Under the pieces are notes generated by a model. That model was not told the DNA's origin. It searched no databases and worked only from the letters and a program-made list of their open reading frames with translations. DNA of 64,000 nucleotides, taken from NCBI RefSeq assembly GCF_000247815.1, contig NC_021678.1:3116599-3180598 (forward strand), written 5' to 3'. The DNA comes from Ficedula albicollis. Lineage: Eukaryota > Chordata > Aves > Passeriformes > Muscicapidae. A program made the translations under genes and the position numbers. The stretch's first letter is position 1; each line of letters opens with the position of its first letter. Shown here in pieces: positions 1 to 12,092 of the stretch.

Positions 1-1234
1 CCCTGAGGAAGGGGTTACCTTTGTAGTTGTTAAGTGATTTTCAGCATGAAAATGATTTTGCAGACATTGTAAACAGAAGTGACGGGTGGAAAATACCTAG
101 CTAGAGAACTTTGCAACTGAAATTTGCTAATGAAACTGTTCTTAGCCTTCAGGCACCTCTTTAAGATCTATTGTTGGAGATGGCAATATAATATTTGCTT
201 TTACATTCATGGATTAGCTTTTTGCATCACGAGAATTTTGATATGGTACAATTTATATTTACTTTTAATTGCTTTTGTATGGTATAATCTGTCAGTTTGT
301 GTATGCACTGTATAGTTTATATATATTTATATATTACAATTATATTAATAGTAGTGTGATAAATATATCGTAGGCTTTAGCAAAATGTTAAAATAGAGAC
401 TAAAATACTTCTATGTAACCAACTTAGAGAATGATGTAAAGCAATTATTTTTCTTCCGTCTGCAGACTGGCCTCTCCAAATGATAATAATGACAGAAACC
501 AGAGCATAAATATCTGGGAAGAATTTATCGACTCCTCACTGTCAGGGAGTGTGAAACAACAGGATGGAAACCCAGGAAGAAATAAAATATATTGACCCAA
601 TCTACAGAATGTCCTGCAGGCAAGTCAGAGGTTAAAACCAAACAAGAGAGTTCCTGGAACATCAAAAACTCAAAAGAATGTTTGAATAAACTCATGAATA
701 TACATGTGCCCTCAGCAATGTAACATATAGACAATATAAAGACAATATAAAGACAACATATAGACAATATAAAGACAATGATGTTTTACATTGATGCTGT
801 GTGCTTTGGCTAATTGCCAAAAATATCCCAACACTGGCTATGTTTGTCCCTGGTTTTATCCCTTATTAAGCTTCTAGAATTCTAAATTGTGAACATCGTT
901 TTTCACACTGTGGAGTTCACGGAAACTTTTGGGTTATTAAATGTAGTACATGTTTTAAGGACAGCATGTTTAGCAGAAGAGTTCATCCATTTTCAGTACT
1001 TGGCTTTAGGATGTGAGGGTTAGGTTTTCTATGCCAGAGGTGGCCTCTTCCACATCAGGGAAGCAGCAAAGTGGAAGCTGTTCTTCCAGAAAAGGGTACC
1101 TTGAAAAAATGTGTTAGTTCCCACTTGAAAGGATAGCTTACAATTCAAAAATATTACAGGAGCATCTATTCACAAAAAAAAGTAATCAAAGCAATGCAGG
1201 GAGTCACAAAGTGATATGGTAAGAGGGTTTGGGG
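1..1234. other. AT-rich intergenic DNA, no gene seen
   Basis: I see no spliced coding signal here. Short open frames are all under 85 codons and none resembles a known family. Small A-rich direct repeats (acaatataaag type) lie near 730-775. The first 20 bases match the sequence at about 1846-1865 that leads into the 47-bp satellite, so the left edge may be another copy of that element boundary. Confidence 0.6.
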
Positions 1235-1752
1235 TAGTGGTAACACAGGCAGAACAACACTAGTGAGAGGAATGACAGATTTGTCTTTACAAACAAGCTG
1301 TGGGTCTGCTGGTAGATAAGACTAGCACTAAGAGATAAAAGAAACAATAGGAAGGATTCCACTGATTGATGGAAAAGATATTTGCCTTTACAAACAAACT
1401 GTAGGTTTGCTGATAAATGGAATTGGATATTGAAAGATGAAAGAAGCAATGGGGAAAACCATGAATTCTGTAAGAATTAAAAATTAAAATGGAGGTTTGT
1501 ATATTAGAGGGGAATCTCAGGTATCAGGTGTCCCAGGAAGTCTGTACCTCTCAAAGACCTCAACCAGTGGGGAAAGAGAGGGAAATGCGGCTGGGAAAAT
1601 GGGATAAAAAGGAGGCTGCGTCCTTCAAAAATTTGAAAGACTCCAGGAGAATGCCCCATGGCCTCTCCCTTTATTTAAATAAAGCAAAAAGACCTCCTCT
1701 GTCTCCTTTTTGGACATAAACCTCTGGTGTTTGTGGATCAATTTTCCCGACA
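1235..1752 (+). mobile_element. Solo-LTR-like element, copy 1
   Basis: The segment from about 1260 to 1752 matches the reverse complement of about 31095-31590 in this window, so it is a dispersed repeat. It has LTR-like architecture on the + strand: a TATA-like GGGATAAAAAGG at 1601-1612, an AATAAA at 1678-1683 and a CCGACA end at 1752. The other copy ends in the corresponding CTGACA form. No internal retroviral coding sequence follows, so it reads as a solo LTR. The left boundary is approximate and no target-site duplication was resolved. The family name is not known to me. Confidence 0.6.
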
Positions 1753-1857
1753 CTAATGACTCCTTAAACCATGCACAGCCTAGATGGAGAAATGACCTGT
1801 TTAGCCTTCAGTTGTTATCGCACAAGGCAGTGCAAATGCTGTAGCGCCCTGAGGAAG

Positions 1858-4630
1858 GGGTTACCTGTTAGTTAAGGCTCTGTCCAAGCACAGTTTTAGC
1901 TCAGGAGTTACCCGTTAGTTAAGGCACTGTCCTAGCAGAGTTTTAGCTCAGGAGTTACCCATTAGTTAAGGCTCTGTCCTAGCACAGTTTTAGCTCAGGA
2001 GTTACCCGTTAGTTAAGGCACTGTCCTAGCAGAGTTTTAGCTCAGGAGTTACCCATTAGTTAAGGCTCTGTCCTAGCACAGTTTTAGCTCAGGAGTTACC
2101 CGTTAGTTAAGGCACTGTCCTAGCACAGTTTTAGCTCAGGGGTTACCCGTTAGTTAGGGCTCTGTCCTAGCACAGTTTTAGCTCAGGAGTTACCCGTTAG
2201 TTAAGGCACTGTCCTAGCACAGTTTTAGCTCAGGGGTTACCCGTTAGTTAGGGCTCTGTCCTAGCACAGTTTTAGCTCAGGAGTTACCCGTTAGTTAAGG
2301 CACTGTCCTAGCACAGTTTTAGCTCAGGGGTTACCCGTTAGTTAGGGCTCTGTCCTAGCACAGTTTTAGCTCAGGAGTTACCCGTTAGTTAAGGCACTGT
2401 CCTAGCACAGTTTTAGCTCAGGGGTTACCCGTTAGTTAGGGCTCTGTCCTAGCACAGTTTTAGCTCAGGAGTTACCCGTTAGTTAAGGCACTGTCCTAGC
2501 ACAGTTTTAGCTCAGGGGTTACCCGTTAGTTAGGGCTCTGTCCTAGCACAGTTTTAGCTCAGGAGTTACCCGTTAGTTAAGGCACTGTCCTAGCACAGTT
2601 TTAGCTCAGGGGTTACCCGTTAGTTAGGGCTCTGTCCTAGCACAGTTTTAGCTCAGGAGTTACCCGTTAGTTAGGGCTCTGTCCTAGCACAGTTTTAGCT
2701 CAGGAGTTACCCGTTAGTTAGGGCTCTGTCCTAGCACAGTTTTAGCTCAGGAGTTACCCGTTAGTTAGGGCTCTGTCCTAGCACAGTTTTAGCTCAGGAG
2801 TTACCCGTTAGTTAGGGCTCTGTCCTAGCACAGTTTTAGCTCAGGAGTTACCCGTTAGTTAGGGCTCTGTCCTAGCACAGTTTTAGCTCAGGAGTTACCC
2901 GTTAGTTAGGGCTCTGTCCTAGCACAGTTTTAGCTCAGGAGTTACCCGTTAGTTAGGGCTCTGTCCTAGCACAGTTTTAGCTCAGGAGTTACCCGTTAGT
3001 TAGGGCTCTGTCCTAGCACAGTTTTAGCTCAGGAGTTACCCGTTAGTTAGGGCTCTGTCCTAGCACAGTTTTAGCTCAGGAGTTACCCGTTAGTTAGGGC
3101 TCTGTCCTAGCACAGTTTTAGCTCAGGAGTTACCCGTTAGTTAGGGCTCTGTCCTAGCACAGTTTTAGCTCAGGAGTTACCCGTTAGTTAGGGCTCTGTC
3201 CTAGCACAGTTTTAGCTCAGGAGTTACCCGTTAGTTAGGGCTCTGTCCTAGCACAGTTTTAGCTCAGGAGTTACCCGTTAGTTAGGGCTCTGTCCTAGCA
3301 CAGTTTTAGCTCAGGAGTTACCCGTTAGTTAGGGCTCTGTCCTAGCACAGTTTTAGCTCAGGAGTTACCCGTTAGTTAGGGCTCTGTCCTAGCACAGTTT
3401 TAGCTCAGGAGTTACCCGTTAGTTAGGGCTCTGTCCTAGCACAGTTTTAGCTCAGGAGTTACCCGTTAGTTAGGGCTCTGTCCTAGCACAGTTTTAGCTC
3501 AGGAGTTACCCGTTAGTTAGGGCTCTGTCCTAGCACAGTTTTAGCTCAGGAGTTACCCGTTAGTTAGGGCTCTGTCCTAGCACAGTTTTAGCTCAGGAGT
3601 TACCCGTTAGTTAGGGCTCTGTCCTAGCACAGTTTTAGCTCAGGAGTTACCCGTTAGTTAGGGCTCTGTCCTAGCACAGTTTTAGCTCAGGAGTTACCCG
3701 TTAGTTAGGGCTCTGTCCTAGCACAGTTTTAGCTCAGGAGTTACCCGTTAGTTAGGGCTCTGTCCTAGCACAGTTTTAGCTCAGGAGTTACCCGTTAGTT
3801 AGGGCTCTGTCCTAGCACAGTTTTAGCTCAGGAGTTACCCGTTAGTTAGGGCTCTGTCCTAGCACAGTTTTAGCTCAGGAGTTACCCGTTAGTTAGGGCT
3901 CTGTCCTAGCACAGTTTTAGCTCAGGAGTTACCCGTTAGTTAGGGCTCTGTCCTAGCACAGTTTTAGCTCAGGAGTTACCCGTTAGTTAGGGCTCTGTCC
4001 TAGCACAGTTTTAGCTCAGGAGTTACCCGTTAGTTAGGGCTCTGTCCTAGCACAGTTTTAGCTCAGGAGTTACCCGTTAGTTAGGGCTCTGTCCTAGCAC
4101 AGTTTTAGCTCAGGAGTTACCCGTTAGTTAGGGCTCTGTCCTAGCACAGTTTTAGCTCAGGAGTTACCCGTTAGTTAGGGCTCTGTCCTAGCACAGTTTT
4201 AGCTCAGGAGTTACCCGTTAGTTAGGGCTCTGTCCTAGCACAGTTTTAGCTCAGGAGTTACCCGTTAGTTAGGGCTCTGTCCTAGCACAGTTTTAGCTCA
4301 GGAGTTACCCGTTAGTTAGGGCTCTGTCCTAGCACAGTTTTAGCTCAGGAGTTACCCGTTAGTTAGGGCTCTGTCCTAGCACAGTTTTAGCTCAGGAGTT
4401 ACCCGTTAGTTAGGGCTCTGTCCTAGCACAGTTTTAGCTCAGGAGTTACCCGTTAGTTAGGGCTCTGTCCTAGCACATTAGCTCAGGGGTTACCCGTTAG
4501 TCAGGGCTTTATCCTCGCACAGTTTTAGCTCAGGAGTTACCCATTAGTCAGGGCTCTGTCCTAGCACAGTTTTAGCTCAGGAGTTACCCGTTAGTTAGGG
4601 CTCTGTCCTAGCGCAGTTTTAGCTCAGGAG
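1858..4630. repeat. 47-bp satellite array, about 59 copies
   Basis: A head-to-tail tandem array with an exact 47-bp period: the landmark CAGGAGTTACCCGTTAG recurs every 47 bases, for example at 2654 and 2701. From about 1905 to 2640 two variants alternate (GTTAAGGCACTGTCC and GTTAGGGCTCTGTCC), giving a 94-bp higher-order unit. From about 2650 to 4470 copies are almost identical. The last four copies (about 4470-4630) are degenerate, one with a short deletion near 4478. A uniform centre with decayed edges is the usual pattern for a satellite homogenised by unequal exchange. Every unit contains stop codons, so it is not coding. Confidence 0.95.
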
Positions 4631-5570
4631 GGCTGCAGTGAACAGCACTGGCCTGCACTGGGAGCGGCCTGTGGGGTGCACAAAATGGCGGCTGCTGCAT
4701 AAAATGGCGGCCCCGCCTCATGGAGCAAAGCCCACAGTGCACGGGGAGCAGGGACATGGAGCTGCCTCCTGCCAGTGCCCCCGGACTCCTGGGGTCACCC
4801 GGAAAGCCGTGGGTGTCCCACTGGACCAGCCACTGTACTGCAGCTGCGCCATGTGCCTGCGGCCGCCGCCATGTGCTCAGTGCTCACAGCTGCCCCTCCT
4901 GCCGCCTCTGCGCGCTGGGTGGGGCTGCAAAGGGCCCCCCAGGCTCTTGCCGCTCTCTACGACTCAGCTCTAGCTGATGCTGCATTGTGGGAGCTCTGTT
5001 GTGATACAGAGTCCCCTCTAGGATCAGATGGATCCGGGGACAAGGGGCCATCACCTGGTTCTCGTCCCCCAGCCCTGTCAGACTTACTTCGCTGGCAGCG
5101 CAGGGGTCAGCGTGGTTGCCGCGGTTGTTGCCAGGCGATGCGGTTTGTGGGTGGCGGCGGGGGGCCCTGCTCCGCTTCGCTGCCGTGGTGTGACGTCCCA
5201 CAGGCTCGGGCGCCGCTCACGCCGGCCGGGAATCCCGGCCTCTCTCCCGGGTGCTGCCCGCCGTGGTGTCTCCCCAGCCCTTCATGTCCCGGCTGTGGCC
5301 GCAGCGGCACACGGTGCTCTGCTGTACGCATGGCACAGGCACTGGGAGGGCTCCAGTGACTGCTGGCTTCTGTGCCGCAGTGCTTCTGTGCTACGATGCT
5401 TCTGGTGCCACGATGCTTCTGAGTTTTGGTGCAATTCTGGGCCTGGTGGGGCACACCGCAGAGAGCCCTGGGTGCCACTCTGGCTGCTGCCCCCTCGGCC
5501 TCCCGCCCGTCCTCTCCCAACCACCCCAGCAAGTCCAAAGTAAACCTCCAGGGCTTTAGAACATCCGTAG
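4631..5570. other. GC/CpG-rich segment, possible CpG island
   Basis: This block is GC- and CpG-rich, especially 5030-5330, and several frames stay open on both strands simply because stop codons are rare in such DNA. I do not recognise a protein. Two copies of AAAATGGCGGC (4682-4692 and 4701-4711) resemble the vertebrate YY1 site. It directly abuts the satellite array. It could be an unannotated promoter island or part of a repeat; the sequence alone does not decide. Confidence 0.45.
4681..4711 (+). promoter_or_regulatory. Two YY1-like motifs
   Basis: CAAAATGGCGGC at 4681-4692 and TAAAATGGCGGC at 4700-4711, same orientation, 19 bp apart. Both contain the AAnATGGCGGC core of vertebrate YY1 sites, which often lie just downstream of CpG-island start sites. 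No transcript is evident, so function is inference. Confidence 0.4.
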
Positions 5571-8500
5571 TGGCTTCCAGAGAGCCCCGGGCTTCAAAAC
5601 ATTCAGTCCATGGATCCCAGACCGTGCCAGCAAGGCTAACAACACCTGCTGCATGTATTTAACCATCCCATTCAAGTAAAAGGAGGATCCATACCTTCGT
5701 GACTGGGTGTTGCACCGAAATCCATCCATCCGCATCCTTCAGTGGTTTTTTTCTTCTGTACGCAGGGATATATACAAACGGGGTCTGGACTTTTGCATCT
5801 CTCCATGCTGCTTTTTTGGCTCTTCTCGCCATTTTTGTTAGGCTCTCCTTGCTTGTTTTTGCAGCTCTGTCGCTGCTGGCAGCTCTTATGTCTCCCCCGC
5901 CCCCCCCCCGGCAGCTCTTATGTCTCCCCCGCCATACACGTGTGTTCAGCATGTTGGGTTTCACCACTTGTTACATGAGGATTGTAGGTTGGAGACAGAC
6001 ACACAACAGGCCACACCGAAGGATCATGCCACAAACAGCCAAGTTTATTGTTCAGCACCCCTTTTTAGAGGGGTTCAAAGCTCCTTCCCTTACACGTCTT
6101 GTTGGTTGGGGTCTCCACACTCGAATTGGGTTTTCTGCTATGGCCAGATTTATCTGTGCAGCTACAGACCAGCTGTGCTGTGACACTGGCCCTGGCATCA
6201 GGTTTAGGGCCACGTCAGTGGGGAGCCCCCCAGGATGAATCAGTGCACAGCATGTTAAGGCATGAGCAAATCAGAAAAAAAAATCAGGATAAAAATTAAG
6301 AATTCGGAGCCTAATTCCATAGGTTTTAACAGTTATTTTATTTTCCTCCAACAAGCATCCACTGAAAGGCAAGGGTAGAGGAGAGGATTACTGGAAAACA
6401 ACACTGGGCTGCTTTCCTACCAGTGCTGCTGCTAGGACAGGACTGGTGTGACCATGATGTCCCCTCGGAGGGACCATCCCCCACACATGGACAGAGAGGG
6501 ACCTGAGACCCCCTGCCCCACGCTCCTTGCATCTCAGGGGTTTTTCCTAAATTTCCTTGCACTTCAGCTGGCTGCTGGCTGGCCATGTGGACACTGAAGT
6601 CCTGGAGCAGTCCTTGTCTGTGGGACGGTGCTCTCCAAAGGGAACAGGAAAGCCTGGGCAGCAGAGGGTGCTGTGAAAGTGCTGGTGAGGGAAACATCGA
6701 GGCATTGGGACATCGAGAAACCCCAGACCCAACAGACCATGGTTGTCCACGTCTCCTTGAGTGTGGGGTGGCTGTGTGGCCTGGCCGTGGCCACCCAGGG
6801 CAGGAGCTCTGTGGGGATGGAGCTCTCTCCTGGGAGAGGATGGGAAAGGGCCGGGTTACAGACAGCAACACCAACATTTGTGTTTGTGCTGCTTTGTCGG
6901 GCTCAGAGGGGCGGTTCTGTTGCCTTGATAAGCCATGCTGTTCTCTCAGGCCCTCAACAACCCTCTGCAGCTGTGATGTTGTCCCTGATGGGGGCCAAGG
7001 TCAGACCACAGATGCCCAGAGGCTGCTGCCAGCCAGCATCACCACAATGCCATGTTTGGCTTTACTTTTCATCTTCCTGAAGCTGTGGAGGAGCAGGAGG
7101 GGGAGAATAAGCTCCTCCATGAATCCTCTGTACTTTTCAGTTGATTGTAAAGGTTTTTGGAATTCCTTCTGTCTCAGAGCAGGTGGGATGTTCCTTTCTG
7201 TGTGTGCATTCAGTGCTGTTGAGTTTAATTTAGCGAGAAACTTGGGCGCAGGTTTTATTGATTTGTCAGCAACGGAATGTAAAGTCTGCCAGTGAAAAAA
7301 TCCCACCCAACCCCAGAACCCCAGGCCACCTCTGTCTCTGGTTTTGCTTTTCTCCTTTATCACCAGGGTGCCATGCAAGGTTCTGTGCTGAGCTCCCTGG
7401 CTACCTGATAGTTTTACTGCTCCCATGACTAAACCCCTCCCCACCCTCCCTCTGGAGATATTTTGCAAACCACCACAGGTCAGGGGTTGAAAGACCTCAT
7501 TGGCTTCAAGGAGAGGCAATTGTCCCTTGGCAAAGCAGGGAGGTGTGGCCATGGCACTGCTGCTTCCAGCCCTGGACACGGATCTTCCCAGGCTCCCTTC
7601 CCACCCGTGTGTCCCCTCAGTGCCTCTCAGCTCCTGCTTGGTGGGGGAAAACATGTCCTGGCTCCAGCTGTGATTGTCCTGGTTGTTGGCTGTGCACATG
7701 CCGGTGAGGAGCTCACAAGTGGGACATGCCAAGAGGGACTTGTGCCAACAGGTTGCTGCTCTGGCTGAGAGGAAAAGCAGAGGGGTCAAGGTTTTCTGGA
7801 GGTTTTTTTGAGGTTTTCTGGAGGTTTTCCGATCTGCCAGGCAATCCACTACGACTTGAGCCTGTCCAGCCAGTGGACAGCTGCCTTGGAGCTGGCTCCA
7901 GTGCTGCCCTGCTGGCACATTTCAGACTTTTCCTTGAGGACAGCCAGGCTTTCTGTGCTGCAGCTGTGCCTGTGCCTCTAGGACTCTCTCTCTGCCTCTC
8001 CAAACAGGACCCAGCCCCGGTGCCTCTGGGACCCCTTTGGGCAGGGGGAATAAGCCATTGTATCTGGTTGAGCCAGCCCAGCCTCTCCTTGCACCTTGGC
8101 CTTGGCCTCCACCCACCATCTGTGGGTTCACTCCAATGTGAGGGTGTCCCAATAGTCCCTGAGAATCCAAATCTGGATTCTGCATTGAGGTACAGCCTCC
8201 CCAGTGCCAAGCAGAAGGGATAATCCCCTCTCAGGGATTGCATGTGCAACATGAGTGGAGCTAGAGGGCCAGGTATGGAGTCATCCTTCCCAAAAGTGGC
8301 CAATCCTGTCCAGGAGGAGAGGGTAAGGAGGTGGGGCAGGGGCTGGAGAAATAAGAGGGGAAGGCCTAAGGGAGAGCTGTGGGCTCTCGGCTTGTCCAGA
8401 GGCACAGAGGGAAACAGGAATTTTGGGAGAGGAAGGACCTCTGAAGGACCAAGAAAGGCTCGTCAGGCTTCCTGCAAGCCACTGAGGGAGATGAAGGTGA

Positions 8501-11500
8501 GCCTGGAGGCCAGAAGCTGCTGGTGAGGACACAGGACCAAAGGCAGACCTGGCCTAGCCCCTGCTGCCCGATGTGGGGAACATCCCTGCCCACATCCTGG
8601 TGGGATCTGGCTTTGCTGCCCCTGGGGCATTCTAGGGAGAAGGAGAAGGTCTGTGCAGCTCTGTCTGCAGAGCTCTGTGCATCTCAGCAGTGCCTGTCCC
8701 TGCTCTGGTGGCAGCAGGGAACACTGGGGACGCTGTGAGCACTGCAAGGAACCACAGCATGAAGGTCATGGGCTGGGCTAGGGAGAGGCAGGTTTTGGGG
8801 AGCATCCCCCCAGTCACTGGGCTCCAGGGTGATGGGAAGGAGCAAGTGACCTTGGGGGGTCACTAGGATAATGTTAAATTCCCAAGCTGTAGTAGTAGGG
8901 TAGCTGAGGGAGAAGGCTCTCATCGTTTCTGCTGGTGGAGGCTGTCCCTAGGTCAGCTTGAAGATTGAGCCTGCTTTGTTCTCTGGCACTTCTCAGCATG
9001 GTTTTTCCTCTCTTTTCTCGGAGGAATGCCCAACTTTGCCTTGTCAGGCCTATGTCTGGTGCTGCCTGAAGGGTCAGTCAGGGCAGGGAACTCCTAACCC
9101 AGAATTTTGCCACCTCTCTGTAGCTCTTACCAGACCAGCCTCCTTCCTCCAGGACCTTGGCTGGGTGTGGGGAACAGCACTCAAAGGCCCCATAATTAAA
9201 TAGAGCTCTTGCAAAGTGCCTCATCCTGCTCTTTCATGCCAGCATTTAAATCCAGGAAAAAGCCCAAGCAATAATTCTGCTGGTGAAAACCACAACAAAT
9301 GTGTATCTATCCAAGCCAGAGGTATTTTGCACTGACAGAGGAAATATTTTGCTCAGCAGTGATACCACCCCAAATCAGGGTGAGCAGAAAGCTGGGATGG
9401 AGATGGAGACCCCAAAGGTGCCTTCCCACCACCACTGCTCTCCTGGCAGGAGGAGAGGTGATGGGGCTGGAAAACGTGATTAAAGGGGCCTATGGACTCA
9501 GAGCCATCATGGAGGGCTGACTGTCACCCCTGCCCATGGGAGATTTGCTTTGCACCCTTTGGATTTCCACTCCCAGCATGTACACCCTGACAAAATTCAG
9601 TCAGTGTCACATGCAAGTGGTGTCTTCCTCCTTTCCTGGGTGAGATTTGCCCCATTCTTTTCAACCCAGGCATGGACCCTGAGCCCTGTCCCTGTGCCTG
9701 ATGCTGACATGCAGAGCTGACACATTACCAACAGGTACCTGCACATGGAAAGCCAGGATGAGCAGCCAGTGACCTGTCTGGCAACCCCAGGGCACAGGCA
9801 AAGCAGGTGGAATCCCTCTGCCAAGGAATGCCAAAAATGCAGCTCCCAGCTGAAGGACACCACAAGACCTGTGTGTTCCCGGTGATGGGGCCTCATCCCA
9901 AACTTTGGGATGTGGCTCTTTGCTGCTGAGCTCCCTGGGGTTTGGGATGCAGTGTCTGAATCACTGGGCTGCGTGGCTGGGGCGGGACTGGGCTTCCAGG
10001 TGCTGATGGACAAGTCCCAGCCTCTTTGGGTGTCTTTATAAGCCAAGAGGATTGGTTCCCTCTGTTCCCCCAGCAGCTTTGAGGAAGAGCAGGAACCACC
10101 TCCGCTCTCCTCCACCCTGGTTGCCCATACCCAGGGACTCACAGCTGAGTGCAAGTTTGGGTTGGATGGTGGGATGTGTTGCCTGTCAGGGCTGGAGGAG
10201 CTGGCACTGGAGGCACTGGGCTGGCCTCTCCTCCTCCAGGGAATGCTCTGGACTGTGCTGGTCACCTGGGGATGGATAAAACTCTGACAACATGTGTGAC
10301 CCCAGGACTGGGTGCAGGAAGTGGGGACTGCCATTTTGGCTCTTCTTTCTGTGTTCTTACCCTGTTTTCACACCCCAGCCCAGGAATGTTTTTGTGCTTG
10401 CTGAATGCCATAGGAATACACAGGGACTAATCCTTCCCTGTCTGCCACATCTTGGGATGCCAGGAGAAGTTGCTTCTGTCACTGCTGAGCACTGCCTGCC
10501 AGTGCTCTCTCTGACACCCGTGGGCTTTGTGGCACAGCTTGTCACCACTCATGGCCACCATGGTGTGCCACTGTAACATCTGGGTGACACTGGGCTGGGC
10601 AGCAGAGCCTCGGGCATGGAGGTGATATCCAGCATGTGGGAGAGCTCGGTGCCACATCTCAGGAGCTGGGAGAGGGGTGTTGAGAGGAGGGAGCTCTCAT
10701 CATGAAATGTGCAGGAAGCACTGAAACCACAGGCCTGTGTGTGGCCATGGAGCAGTGGAGGGTCTCCTTGCACGTGGTGAAGTGCAGGGTTGGGTGCAGA
10801 TCTAAGGGAGATGGACCATGGGGGCAGAATTTGGCAGGGATTTGACTCCTCTCTGGACAGGGGATATAGCCCCAAGGGAAAGAAGCTCTTTCCTAAGTGA
10901 CAAGCTCAACCAGAGGATGCAATTGGTGTGAAACTCCTGTGGGTTTAGCAACAAGAAAACAGCACAGAGGATCACATTGTTGTTTCTATCTGGCATCTCC
11001 TGATTCCTGAGCAGGCCTGTTACCCATCCCTTGTCACCCACAGTGGTTATTTCAGCAATTGGTCAGTCTCTGATGTCCCCAGACATGGCCTGCAATGTCT
11101 CGCCTATGTCTGTGTGCAACTGGGTGAGGAGCCAGCCACTGCAGCTCCTGCCCTTCTGCTGTCCTTTCTATCTTCATTCCACACCCAGGCTGAGGGGCTG
11201 CAGGACTAAAAGCACCTGCAAGTGGTGATTTGCACTGAATCCAGCCTGCAGTGGTGTTGGGCAGCTGGGCAGGACAAAGGGAGATCAGGTTTAGCAGTGG
11301 GGTTTGCCTAGGGGATCAAAGAGCAATCCGACCTCTCCTTCCCTCAGCTCTTCTCAGCTGCAAGTGGAGATGGAAGCACCAGGGTGGTGGTGGTGGGCTT
11401 GAGCACAGAGCAGGGCTTGAGTTGGTACTTTGTTTTCCAGTGTGAGAGGGAGTTTTTGCTGTGGTCACACGGTGCTCTGCAGCAGGTGGATGTTGCCATT

Positions 11501-12092
11501 TTCCTGAGCAGCCCAGGAAAGCTATCCATGCAATAAGGCTACTGGGAAAATACACTTTGAGAGGCAGACAGCCATCTTAACTCCCCCAGCAAGATCATCA
11601 GGGAAATGGACTTTGCTGGATCTGCCCTTGAGTCTGGAATGCCTTGGGCTGGGTGCTGTGGGTGGCAGGGCAATCCAGGAGCACCTGGCAAGGAGCATCC
11701 AAGGCAGGGATGGAGTAGGGAAGCTCCTGCAGGATGCAGCTCTGACATGACCCCTCCTGTCTGGGGGAGGATTCTTCCCTTGAAATGCTTTCCCTGAAAG
11801 CCTAAGGATTTCCTTGAAGGCACCCTGATACTTTTCCCAGGCAGGGGGTGGTGGGAGGCTGTTTTTCCCACACTGCAATTACAGCTGGGCTAGATGAGAA
11901 TGGTCAGCAAGAGAGGCTTGGGGTGGGTTCCAAACCACACAAGGGGTTGTAGACACCTGCTCCCTGTGGCAGCATCAGGCTTTGGCTGTGCTGCCACGCT
12001 GCTGGGGCTGCACAGTGTTCCTTGTGCCCCTGGAGCACCCACAGCCCTGCTCATCCAGCCCCATGATCCCCCAGGTGCTGCAGACAGGTGAG
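5571..12092. other. Intergenic DNA upstream of lipase 1, no gene recognised
   Basis: Several long open frames occur on both strands (for example 7001-7918 minus and 9597-10334 minus), but they have low-complexity composition, no recognisable domain and no splice context resembling known families. A 22-base stretch near 5880 is repeated directly about 32 bp downstream (about 5912). The segment 5950-6230 has a repeat-like look, with an AATAAA on the minus strand near 6045, and may be an old LTR; I could not define its ends. No lipase-family exon beyond those of lipase 1 was seen. Confidence 0.5.

Noticed and set aside
1858..4630. CRISPR-like array
   Set aside because: Units are contiguous 47-bp copies without unique spacers, in vertebrate DNA; this is a satellite.
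4638..5967. Several 100-194-codon open frames on both strands
   Set aside because: Overlapping frames in GC-rich DNA with low-complexity proteins and no family resemblance.
5950..6230. Possible minus-strand LTR with AATAAA near 6045
   Set aside because: No defined ends, no TATA box at the right spacing and no second copy in the window.
7001..7918. 305-codon minus-strand open frame
   Set aside because: No recognisable domain, no splice or promoter context; kept only as non-coding upstream DNA.
9597..10334. 245-codon minus-strand open frame
   Set aside because: Ser/Pro/Trp-rich, unlike any family I recognise, and no supporting signals.
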